Assembly (NCBI GenBank): GCA_016647705.1
Contig: CM028328.1
Location: 7,450,114 to 7,514,113, forward strand
DNA from: Eucommia ulmoides
Lineage: Eukaryota; Streptophyta; Magnoliopsida; Garryales; Eucommiaceae
Reading direction: 5' to 3'
Length of the DNA stretch: 64,000 nucleotides
This document shows positions 55,980 to 64,000 of this stretch, piece after piece. The translations under genes and the position numbers were made by a program. The notes under the pieces were generated by a model. The model saw only the letters and a list, made by a program, of their open reading frames with translations. It ran no database searches and was not told the origin of the DNA. The stretch's first letter is position 1; the number at the start of each line of letters is the position of its first letter.

Positions 55980-58900
55980 ATGACGTCGGGAACGAGAATG
56001 CCGACATGGAAGGAGAGAGAGAACAACAAAAGAAGAGAGAGGAGGAGGAGAGCGATCGCGGCGAAGATCTTTGCGGGGCTGAGAATGTACGGAAACTACA
56101 AGCTACCAAAGCACTGCGACAACAATGAGGTCCTCAAAGCCCTCTGTAACGAGGCCGGCTGGACTGTCGAGACCGACGGCACCACCTACCGCAAGGTAAC
56201 TCTCTCTCTCTGCCCTTTCCCCTTGAAGTCAGTCTCACTACAGGGATCCCAGGCGCACGTTAGCATTGCGATTTGAGGTCCGGTCGACTATGAGCCTTAG
56301 TATTTTCTTTTTATATATCCACGACTGTCCTACCCCCACACTGGGTGTGAGATTAATCCCGTTCGGTGAGGGGTCGGTGACTGCCCCTTCTAACAAACGC
56401 TTTTCTGCTTGACCTCTGAGTTTAAGGTCTCTCAACTGCTTTGGTCTTGTGGTTTGAGCCACATTATCTTACTATCTTGGTCAGAACTTGAGTCATGGCC
56501 GTGTGAAACTACGGTTCCGGGCTCATCAAGTGTTCACACTGCGTCTGCTAATGTGCACCCTAGGGGATGAGTCGGTTGAACCAGTTTGGTTGCTCTTACA
56601 TTTCATGTCTGGCCCAGTCGCTATCAACTATTCTACTCCGGTAGCGTATTTTAGCACTTATTATTCCGGTGAACAAAACGAAATAATTTACCAAGATGGT
56701 CGCTTATTCGCTCATGCTAACATGCGCTCCCATGACTGGCGCATGTTAATCTTGGTCAGCATAATCTTCTGAACAAAGTAGGTGTTTGTTAAGATCGTCG
56801 TTTTACTGCTACGTCAGGCGATTTGATTCTTGGTCTAATTCTTTTTCATCACCGGCTTACTTTAGATCTATCCCTGACTGTAAAAGATTTTATTTTATTT
56901 TTTTTAAACTTATTTCATTTTTTATCATATTTTTCTTTTCATACTTATCCATTTTTTTTTCTAACTCAAACAAACGCATCCTAAATATTTTTTACTCCCT
57001 ACTCTCATCACTTGGGCCTCTCTCACTCCAAATGTTAGCTCATATTGCGAGGCTTTCCCTCCTAACTATTAGCCATTTTCACATTCGTTGTGGGATAAAC
57101 CTAACAATCTCTCCCTGGCCTTTGATTGGTTAACACTCGACCAATTTTTCCCTTTGTGATTATTGAGCCAGAGTTATTGTAATCAAGGTTCTAATACCAG
57201 TCTAGAGTAGTCTTGGGCCTCTCTCACTCCGAAAGTTAGCTTATGACGTGAGACTTTCTTTCACACTTATAATTTGATTAACTCTTTTTACATCTGATGT
57301 GGGATAATCCTAACAATCACTTGTCAGGTGCATTATCTAAAGGTCCATTTGCTATTTTATGAGTTATCTTATTTTTGATGAATTATTTTTGTATATTTCT
57401 CAATTTACCTATGACTTAATCAAATCCATTTGTTTGGAAAAAAACATACAATTATTTTTAGTTTAGTGGAAAAAAACATACAATTATTTTTAGTTTAGTC
57501 ATTTTTATACTAAAGTAGAAATAAAATGGTTAGTTAAGTAGTTAATTTAAGTGTTCTTAATTCTTACAATCATACACTAAACTATAACAACTCCTGAATT
57601 GACTAATTGGAAAATACTTCAATTTGCAGGACAACCAAAGGCCCTAATTTTTTTATTTTTTTTACGATAAGGTGTGTTTAGACTAATTTATGCGTATTTC
57701 GACTAATCACCTCTCCGGGCGATCTAAAGAACACACTTCCCTACACCGATCTGGTACATTTAGGATTAAATTCAAGATTTAATTTTTGAAGTGGTCCCAA
57801 GAGAGTTGAACTCTCGTTGACTAGAAAATGGGACATCTTCCCTTGACAACCGAACTAACAGCTATTGAGTTTGTATTGTTGATATTCATTGATCTTCTGC
57901 TTCATTGCTGTTTTTCTGCTTCAATATCGTATAAGCATCACTAAAATTATGGACAAAAAGAGAGACATCAAAACGTATAAAAATTGCAAAATGTTGGGTT
58001 CATCTCTAATATGCTTATGGTTATCATGTTCTTCAGGGATTCAAGCCTGCAGATGGCATGGATATAGTGGGTGGATCTGCAACTGCAAGCCCGAGCCCAT
58101 GCGATCCAAGCCCGGCCTCATCCTCCTTCCCAAGCCCGGCCTCATCCTCCTATGCTGATGGCAGTTCTCTCATCCCTTGGCTCAAGAACCTCTCAACTGC
58201 ATCATCTTCATCTTCCTCCAAGTTTCCCCACCTTTACATCAATGGCGGTTCCATCAGTGCCCCGGTCACCCCTCCCTTGAGTTCACCTACGGGCCGGACT
58301 GCCTGGGCCGGGATTAACTTCTCCCTCCCCTTGTCCACTCCTCCAAGCCCGGCCCGTGAAATCCTCCTGCCGGATTCGGAGTGGTTTTCCGGGATTCAGA
58401 GCCGGCCTACTTCCCCGACTTTCAGCCTCGTCTCTCCGAACCCTTTTGGATTATTCAAAGAAGAGGCTATGGCCGGCGGCGGGTCCCGCATGTGGACCCC
58501 CGGGCAGAGCGGGACCTGCTCTCCGGTTATTCCGGCCGGTTTCGATCACACAGCTGACGTTCCGATGTCTGATGAGTTTGCGTTTGGAAGCAATGCAAAA
58601 GGGCTTGTTAAGCCGTGGGAGGGAGAGAGGATCCATGAGGATTGTGGCGATGATCTTGAGCTGACACTCGGGAGCTCAAGAACGAGGTGTGTTTACATTG
58701 CCGTTGTTTTTTTCGTGAATTTATTTTTTTTAGTCCTCAACTTATTTTTTAATCCTTACTGATATTTTAATTAACGTCAATTATGATTTTCAATACAAAT
58801 TCAACACTACTTAATATCAACTCGGCAGATTCAATTAATGTAAAAATAAATAAGTAGACAAAATAGTATAAGTGACTTATTTTGAAGGATTATGTAATAA

Positions 58901-59234
58901 ATTTTCCTTTCTTTTAATTTTATTACATAGTTGTTTATTTAATTTTTTTTATTATATATTTTTATCCTATTTCTTGAGCAACTAAGGGTGAGTATTGGGT
59001 AGAATGGCAAGGTTTTTTCATTGTGATATGGAGTTCTCGGATTCAAAGGGATAAGTCTTTGTATATCTGACCCTCCCCGACCTCGTAATGATGGGAGCCT
59101 TCGTGCATCGGACTACCTTTTTGTTTATTTATTGAGCAACTCATTTTTTTTAATCTCTTACCAACATTTTAGTTGATTTTAATATTGAATAATAATTCCA
59201 TTTCATTATCATTTACTTGTTATGTTGCAGGTGA
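55980..59234 (+). CDS. BES1/BZR1 homolog (BEH4-like) transcription factor
   Basis: A nuclear transcription factor of brassinosteroid signalling. Exons 55980-56195, 58037-58686 and 59231-59234 join in frame to 870 bp (289 aa); both introns are GT-AG, and exon 3 supplies only the last base of the Arg codon and the TGA stop. Residues 8-71 are the DNA-binding bHLH-like domain ([40 protein letters not shown]). Residues 86-135 are Ser/Pro-rich with many GSK3-type sites (SxxxS), the targets of BIN2-like kinases. [14 protein letters not shown] (144-157) is the region bound by 14-3-3 proteins in relatives. The EAR motif LELTL is at 279-283, and the protein ends GSSRTR, as usual. The IPWLKNLS block favours the BEH3/BEH4 branch. 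It is a little shorter than Arabidopsis BEH4. Intron 1 (1.8 kb) and intron 2 hold repeat pieces. Confidence 0.95.
57010..57320 (+). repeat. Two copies of a catccgatgtgggata-type repeat in BEH intron 1
   Basis: cttgggcctctctcactccaa, gttagctcatattgcgaggc and cattcgttgtgggataaacc (57011-57105) are repeated with changes at about 57213-57318 (catctgatgtgggataatcc). A third copy follows the BEH stop at 59368-59492. Such short repeats ending in GATGTGGGATA.ACC.AACA are common in plant genomes, and their element type is not clear to me. Confidence 0.6.
57660..57865 (-). mobile_element. Possible SINE in BEH intron 1
   Basis: On the minus strand, gttcggttgtcaagggaaga (A-box-like zone) precedes gagagttcaactctcttggg (B-box-like, around 57795) and then an A/T-rich body containing acacaccttatcg at its far end. 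This is a tRNA-related layout without a full cloverleaf. Confidence 0.3.
58990..59130 (+). mobile_element. Decayed Au-type SINE in BEH intron 2
   Basis: Shows gttctcggattcaaaggga (B box zone), tctgaccctccccgacctcg and gggagccttcgtgcatcggactacctttt in the order of the Au SINE, on the plus strand, with many changes. A second, smaller remnant with ggtaggggtctttgtacactggatt lies at about 60240-60320. Confidence 0.6.
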
Positions 59235-59367
59235 ACAAGGGTACATGATTTCTTAAAGTGAAGGTTTGATGATCATATGGTTGTTTAAGGATTAGGAACT
59301 GGATTAAGGTGAGATTTCGTTTTATGATGTTCTCCATGTGTGCTCTGGTTTTAAAACCGTACAGATT

Positions 59368-59492
59368 TGTAGAGTGGTCTTGGGTCTCTCTCAACCGCAA
59401 AAGCTAGTTTAAGAGGTGATATTTTCCCTCACATTTATAAACTGACCACCAGCCTTTTCCACATTCGATGTGAGATAAACCCGTAACATCTT
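59368..59492 (+). repeat. Third copy of the gatgtgggata-type repeat
   Basis: cttgggtctctctcaaccgc, agctagtttaagaggtgata, accaccagccttttccacat and cgatgtgagataaacccgta in the same order as the copies at 57010-57320. It probably lies in or just after the BEH 3' untranslated region. Confidence 0.6.
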
Positions 59493-59707
59493 TTTTTTTT
59501 TAGTTTAAAGTGTGTTAGAAATGTGATTTCTTGAGATTAAATGAAATGCTCTTATAATTATTTCATTGATTGTATTATTAGATTCTAAAAGCCACTATTT
59601 GGATACACAAACAGCTCTTAAAAAAACAGAAGTACATTATTTTTCTAATAGAAAAATGGTCTAATACCAAGAGATCTTGTTTGGATGAGAGCCCTTTTTG
59701 CCACCAT

Positions 59708-60150
59708 TCACCCTAGAAGCCTCCCTCTAGGAAGAACAATAGCCCTGCATAAAACCAGGATAACCGCTAACTCCGCCAAGAACGAGATTATGCTAATCCA
59801 AACAAGGATAGTCTTCCTCCAGTTCCAAACAACCCTCTTGAGTTTAGGTAGTCGAGATTCGAGATCGATCAAAGTCGAGTAGATTTTCGGTATTCCGGCA
59901 CCGGTTTGATATTCAGCTCTTGGTTCTAGAATCACCCTTAAGCCGACGGTCGGATTAATCCCTTCGGTGAAATCGGTGGTTTTGATGTTTAGGGTTTGGG
60001 TTTTTGATTGAAAACCGACAATTAGAGGAGGGGTTTTGATTAGGGGTTCGACGAATCGAATGGGTTGGCTTTTGAATTTGAGCATGGTTGGGTAGCTTGA
60101 AGTGAATGTGGTTTCGCCCTTTGTTGAAAAGAACTCCACCCTAACCCTAA
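59708..60150 (-). pseudogene. Seipin C-terminal exon, 5' part of the gene missing
   Basis: Seipins are ER membrane proteins that shape lipid droplet budding. The minus-strand frame contains VEFFSTKGETTFTSSYPTM, LKFKSQPIRF, FQSKTQTLNIKTTDFTEG, LRVILEPRAEYQTGAGIPKI and YSTLIDLESRLPKLKRVVWN. It then has the second transmembrane segment (VWISIISFLAELAVILVLCR) and a short basic tail ending PRGRLLG. This is the lumenal beta-sandwich plus C-terminal membrane segment of plant seipins. The frame starts after an acceptor-like TTTCCTTAG at about 60151, so it is a downstream exon. The first exon (N-terminal membrane segment) is not found up to 60543, and a copia element starts at about 60544. Either the element split the gene, with exon 1 beyond the window, or the gene is truncated. 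The exon itself has no stop. Confidence 0.78.
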
Positions 60151-61248
60151 GGAAACAACAACAAAAAAATAAAAATAAAAATGGGTGAGTGATTTTGTTT
60201 TTAAATCATGGAAACAACTTATCTGTATGCTGTAGAGAAAAAGCTGTGTATATCTAACTCTTTTTAGAGTTCTTAATGGTAGGGGTCTTTGTACACTGGA
60301 TTGTCTTCCGTCTTGTTTACTTTTAGAGCTTGGAAATAGTTTATAAAATTCAGAAAATCTGTTTAGTTTTCGTAAGGTAAGTTTTTGAAAATTGATTTTT
60401 TTTTTATTAATGATTTATTGAAAAAGTAAAGTGATTTACTCAAAATTTCAAAATGTGAGAGGGGGTGATAGATTGAAAAATAGTGAAAAAGAGATTGAGG
60501 TGAGGAGAGTAAAAATAAAAAAGCAAATAGAGATGAAAGAAAATGTTAGAATTTTTGGCTACTTTAATTGATTAATTAAAGTGAGACCCATTAATTAAAT
60601 TAATCGGGTTATTATTTCGTTACATTCCTCGTCATTTAAGGATCATCGTAGTTTATTTATATGCCAAAAATAATTAAATTTTGAATGAGATTTTAATTCT
60701 CAAAGAACCCATTTGAGATTGATTGAAGATATAAATGAATGTATTGTCCCATATTACTTGGAAGGGGATGAGTTATCCCACATTGTTTGGAAAGAGAAAA
60801 CTTAAGTTGTAAGGGTAGTTATCCTACATTGGTTTTGGAGAAGAAACTCAAACTTGTATCAACTTATAAATTGAGGACAAAGGCAAGTCACTAACAATTA
60901 AACCTTCAAACTCGAATTGGGTCGGGTCGAGTTTGGGTTGGGACAAATTGATCCATATTTGGATTTGGTTTGGACCAAATTCGAGTTGGGTCGGATCGGG
61001 TCAGATCTTGACCTGTTAGAATAGTTTAAAATTTTATTAGTGACAAGTAAGCAGTTAATTAATTGCTTAATCGTTAATTTTGAATTAACACCAATGAACA
61101 GACACGAAGGTTCATTAGATGACTGTTCGCGTTATCGTTAATGCGAACATGTACCTTTCCAAAGTTGGTGACGGTTCGCATTAATGTTAACGTGATCAGA
61201 TATCTTTTCAAAGTTACATCAATTCAATAGTGGTTTTTGGTTTTCTAT

Positions 61249-61257
61249 AAATAGGTG
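61249..61257 (+). promoter_or_regulatory. TATA box of the right-hand copia element
   Basis: tataaatag, about 700 bp into the element and 1.3 kb before gag. The sequence just after it is T-rich with catt words, as in copia R regions. Confidence 0.5.
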
Positions 61258-61510
61258 ACTTATCATTCATTTTATTTCGTCTCATACATAATATTATCTC
61301 TTCATATCACTAATCTAGTTTAAGCACTAGTCTAGTTCACCGAAATTTTTGTTAAAGTGCTTGTACCAAAAACTAAAGATTGTTGTACTATGGGAGGTAG
61401 ACGTCTATTCAACGATTAGCACTAGTGTGGGGGCGTGAATCTGCTTTAAGGGCATAAAGTCAAATTCTAGTCTCGATCTACTTCAATTCAATTCATCGTT
61501 TGAACATCCA

Positions 61511-62555
61511 GATAAGTTTTTATATAATATTTAAAAACATTGTTTATGTTACGTTAACATTAACACATTCTGTTATGTTCTTATTTGTTTCTGTTACATT
61601 AACGTTAACACATTTTGCTCTGTTCTTCTTTGTTTCTGTTACGTTAACGTTAATATCACGTTTCTGGTTTAGTATACACTTAATTTGTTTCACAGAATTT
61701 ATTTTTAATGTCCATAAATGATTTATTAATATTCTCATTTATATTGTTTAATAATTATTAGTTTTATTTCATGGTTATTTATTTATTTTAGCAATTTTCA
61801 CCAACAATCTTAAAGCAGATTCACATTTGTTCTGAAATTTTAAGATAAATAAGTAAATGTTCATATTTTAAATCTGTCTTGTAATCTGTTGTGTGAACGT
61901 TAACGTTCTGAATTGATTTCTAATTTTTATGTGAACGTTAAAGTTTTTGATTAGCGAAACATTTGATTCCTGTGCTTTGGTTGTAAAATTTTCTAAGTAT
62001 TTAGTATACATTTGTTAAAATTGTAGATAAGTTTTTATATAATATTTAAAAACATTGTTTATGTTACGTTAACATTAACACATTCTGTTATGTTCTTATT
62101 TGTTTCTGTTACATTAACGTTAACATATTCTGCTCTGTTCTTCTTTGTTTCTGTTACGTTAACGTTAATATCACGTTTCTAGTTTAGTATACACTTAATT
62201 TGTTTCACAGAATTTTCATAATTTATTTTTAATGTCCATAAATGATTTATTAATATTCTCATTTATATTGTTTAATAATTATTAATTTTATTTCATGGTT
62301 ATTTATTTATTTATTTTAGCAATTTTCACCAACAATCTTAAAACAGATTCACCTTTGTTCTGAAATTTTAAGATAAATAAGTAAATGTTCATATTTTAAA
62401 TCTGTCTTGTAATCTGTTGTGTGAACGTTAATGTTCTGAATTAATTTCTAATTCTTATGTGAACGTTAAAATTTTTGATTAGCGAAACATTTGATTCCTG
62501 TGCTTTGGTTGTAAAATTTTCCAAGTACTTAGTATACATTTGTTAAAATTGTAGA
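61511..62555. repeat. Direct tandem duplication of about 515 bp in the copia leader
   Basis: The stretch from gataagtttttatataatat (61511) to acatttgttaaaattgta (62025) is repeated from 62026 to about 62555 with only a few differences, the largest being small insertions near 62217 and 62313. Each copy holds three GTTAACGTTAA-type palindromes. Confidence 0.92.
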
Positions 62556-62571
62556 CAAACTACTCTGTGAT

Positions 62572-63177
62572 GGCAAGTGAAAACACTACGCCAATTGAGA
62601 CGTCTAAAATGACGTCTTTTGTGACTCAGACCATTATCACTACGGTGCCTACTCCATTGCCTGAGGGCTGAAAAACCTAACAAGTTTAATGGAGCAACTT
62701 TAAGAGGTGGCAACAAAAGATGATGTTCTACCTTACGACTTTGAAATTGGTTCGTTTTCTCAAAGAAGATGCTCCAGTTATGACTGAGAATGCCAATGAT
62801 CATATAAAGGCTGTGATAGAAGCATGGAAAGATTCTGATATCTATGTCGGAACTATATCGTTAATGTTCTCAATCAAGTCGAAGATCTTCAAGTAAATAC
62901 ATGACATTCTCGCTGAGGGAATGTCATTGAGTGAATCATTTCAAGTAGTTTCTATTATTGAGAAGTTACCACCGACCTGGAATGATTTCAAAAATTATTT
63001 CAAGTATAAAAGCAAAGAGATGAACGTTGAAGATCTAATTGTGAGGCTTAGAATTGAAGAAGAACATCGGTTTGCTGAGAATCCTGATAGTCGTTATTCC
63101 ATGAACTCAAAGGCAAATGTTGTGGAGGTTCACAAGACCAATAAGAAACGAAAGTTTCATAACCTTGGAACGAGTTA
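62572..63177 (+). pseudogene. Copia gag, interrupted
   Basis: It starts ATGGCAAGTGAAAACACTAC at 62572 and soon hits a stop (near 62668) and frame changes. The open piece 62921-63178 ([38 protein letters not shown]) is the gag-polypeptide domain typical of copia elements, with the conserved LP..W.DF..Y spacing. It ends in a K/R-rich stretch and a TAA before the zinc knuckle. Confidence 0.8.
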
Positions 63178-63202
63178 AAGCTTTGGTCCCACAAGAAAGA
63201 AA

Positions 63203-63826
63203 ATGAAGAAATTCAAAGGAAACTGCTTCTCGTGTGAAAAGGCTGGACACCGTGCAAGTGAATGCCGAGTTAAACGTAATGTAAAGAGGCATACACATCA
63301 AGCTAACGTAACTGAAGTCGAGCATCTTACTTCGGATGTTTCCAAAACGAACCTTTCAATAGTGGTGTCTAAAGTCAACCTAGTTGGCAACTCGAAAGAA
63401 TGGTACATGGACACTGGGACTATACGCCATATCTGCTCAGATAAGAGAATGTTCACCACCTATCAACCGATAGATCAAAATGAACAACTCTATATGGGAA
63501 ACTCCTCGACTTCTAAAATTGAAGAACATGGAAGGATTGTGCTGAAAATGACTTTTGGAAAAGAATTTACTCTCAATGATGTGTTTTATGTGCCGGACAT
63601 TCGCAAGAATCTAGTTTCCGGATCTTTGATGAGTAAGAAGGGCTTTAGAATGGTCTTTGAGTCTGAAAAGGTTATAATAACCAAAAGTGGAGTGTATGTG
63701 GGAAGAGGCTACCTGAATGAAGGCCTTTTCAAATTGAATGTAATGACTGTGATTCCAAAAACTAATAAAACTACATCTTCTGTTTATATGATTGAGTCAA
63801 TTGATGTTTGGCATGCTAGATTATGA
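63203..63826 (+). pseudogene. Copia zinc knuckle, protease and pre-integrase region
   Basis: A 207-codon open piece. CFSCEKAGHRASEC is a CCHC zinc knuckle. WYMDTGTIRHICSDKRMF holds the aspartic protease active site (DTG where copia usually has DSGAS or DTGAS). FYVPDIRKNLVSGSLM closes the protease. WHARL begins the GAG_pre-integrase domain, interrupted by a stop at 63824-63826. Confidence 0.85.
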
Positions 63827-64000
63827 CATGTTAATTATGATTCTTTACGTAAATTGATTAGTTTAGATTTATTGCCAAAATGTAAAATTGGTTCAAATCA
63901 TAAATGTAAGACTTGTGTGAAGTCTAAGTTGACTTGAACTTCTTTTCAATTGATCGAAAGAAGTACTAAACCTCTGGAGTTAATTCACACTGATATTTGT
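63824..64000 (+). pseudogene. Copia pre-integrase and integrase start
   Basis: After the stop, the frame reads HVNYDSLRKLISLDLLPKC, then CKTCVKSKLT (zinc-binding Cys pair), a stop, and LIERSTKPLELIHTDIC, where the D is the first catalytic aspartate of integrase. The window ends here. Confidence 0.75.

Larger units (their letters stand above)
60544..64000 (+). mobile_element. Ty1/copia retrotransposon, 5' part, running off the window
   Basis: A probable 5' LTR begins TGTTAGAATTTTTGG at 60544, with TATA box tataaatag at 61249-61257. The boundary between LTR and leader is not clear, and no standard initiator-tRNA primer site was seen. A 515-bp tandem duplication precedes gag at 62572. Coding parts follow in order gag, zinc knuckle, protease, pre-integrase, integrase start, all on the plus strand, with several stops. 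The 3' portion is outside the window. Confidence 0.75.

Noticed and set aside
56238..57133. Extra exons or a second gene in BEH intron 1
   Set aside because: Frames of 74-115 codons have no similarity and no splice support. Removing the whole intron gives the conserved [12 protein letters not shown] join.

Overview
The window is nuclear DNA from a flowering plant, most likely a eudicot. The evidence is short exons split by AT-rich GT-AG introns, a brassinosteroid-pathway transcription factor (BES1/BZR1 family), a vacuolar-type folate gamma-glutamyl hydrolase, a seipin, Au-type SINEs, and dense nests of Ty1/copia and Ty3/gypsy LTR elements and MITEs. I saw no bacterial, organellar, CRISPR or rRNA features and no convincing tRNA gene.

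Genes. Three complete spliced genes can be read exon by exon: gamma-glutamyl hydrolase (GGH, minus strand, 19546-26368, 10 exons, 339 aa), a VAR3/OZ1-like organellar protein without RanBP2 zinc fingers (plus, 38288-41022, 3 exons, 352 aa), and a BES1/BZR1 homolog of the BEH4 type (plus, 55980-59234, 3 exons, 289 aa). Partial genes are a possible small secreted peptide (minus, 3182-3433), a seipin 3' exon (minus, 59708-60150), one VTE6/DUF92-like exon (plus, about 53770-53931), a LINE-type RNase H remnant (37620-37894) and an unrecognised 80-codon ORF (29696-29938).

Left third (1-19 kb). A 15.5-kb nested insertion dominates. A short, internally deleted copia element (3440-18981; LTRs of about 177 bp) carries in its left LTR a 13.7-kb Ty3/gypsy element of the Tat/Ogre-Retand type (3550-17256; LTRs of 2.2 kb), with an exact 5-bp duplication ATATA. 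The copia itself sits directly before the ATG of the small secreted-peptide ORF, and a MULE-type MITE abuts that ORF's other end.

Middle (19.5-45 kb). The GGH gene has introns loaded with MITEs and SINEs and one GC-AG intron. Upstream lie a 24-bp-stem hairpin, a Harbinger-like MITE (first of three copies in the window) and an 819-bp almost fully palindromic MULE-type foldback. Next comes a nest of three apparent solo LTRs (29976-37552) rich in TTGACC/GGTCAA (W-box-like) motifs, then the OZ-like gene and AT-rich intergenic DNA with minisatellites.

Right third (45-64 kb). A non-autonomous copia-type element (45864-48469, TSD AAATC) contains the third Harbinger MITE. Beyond it are degenerate repeats, the VTE6-like exon, the BEH gene, the truncated seipin, and a copia element with gag-protease-integrase remnants running off the window end. 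The host genes do not form a pathway cluster; the region reads as a few housekeeping or regulatory genes separated by repeated insertions.
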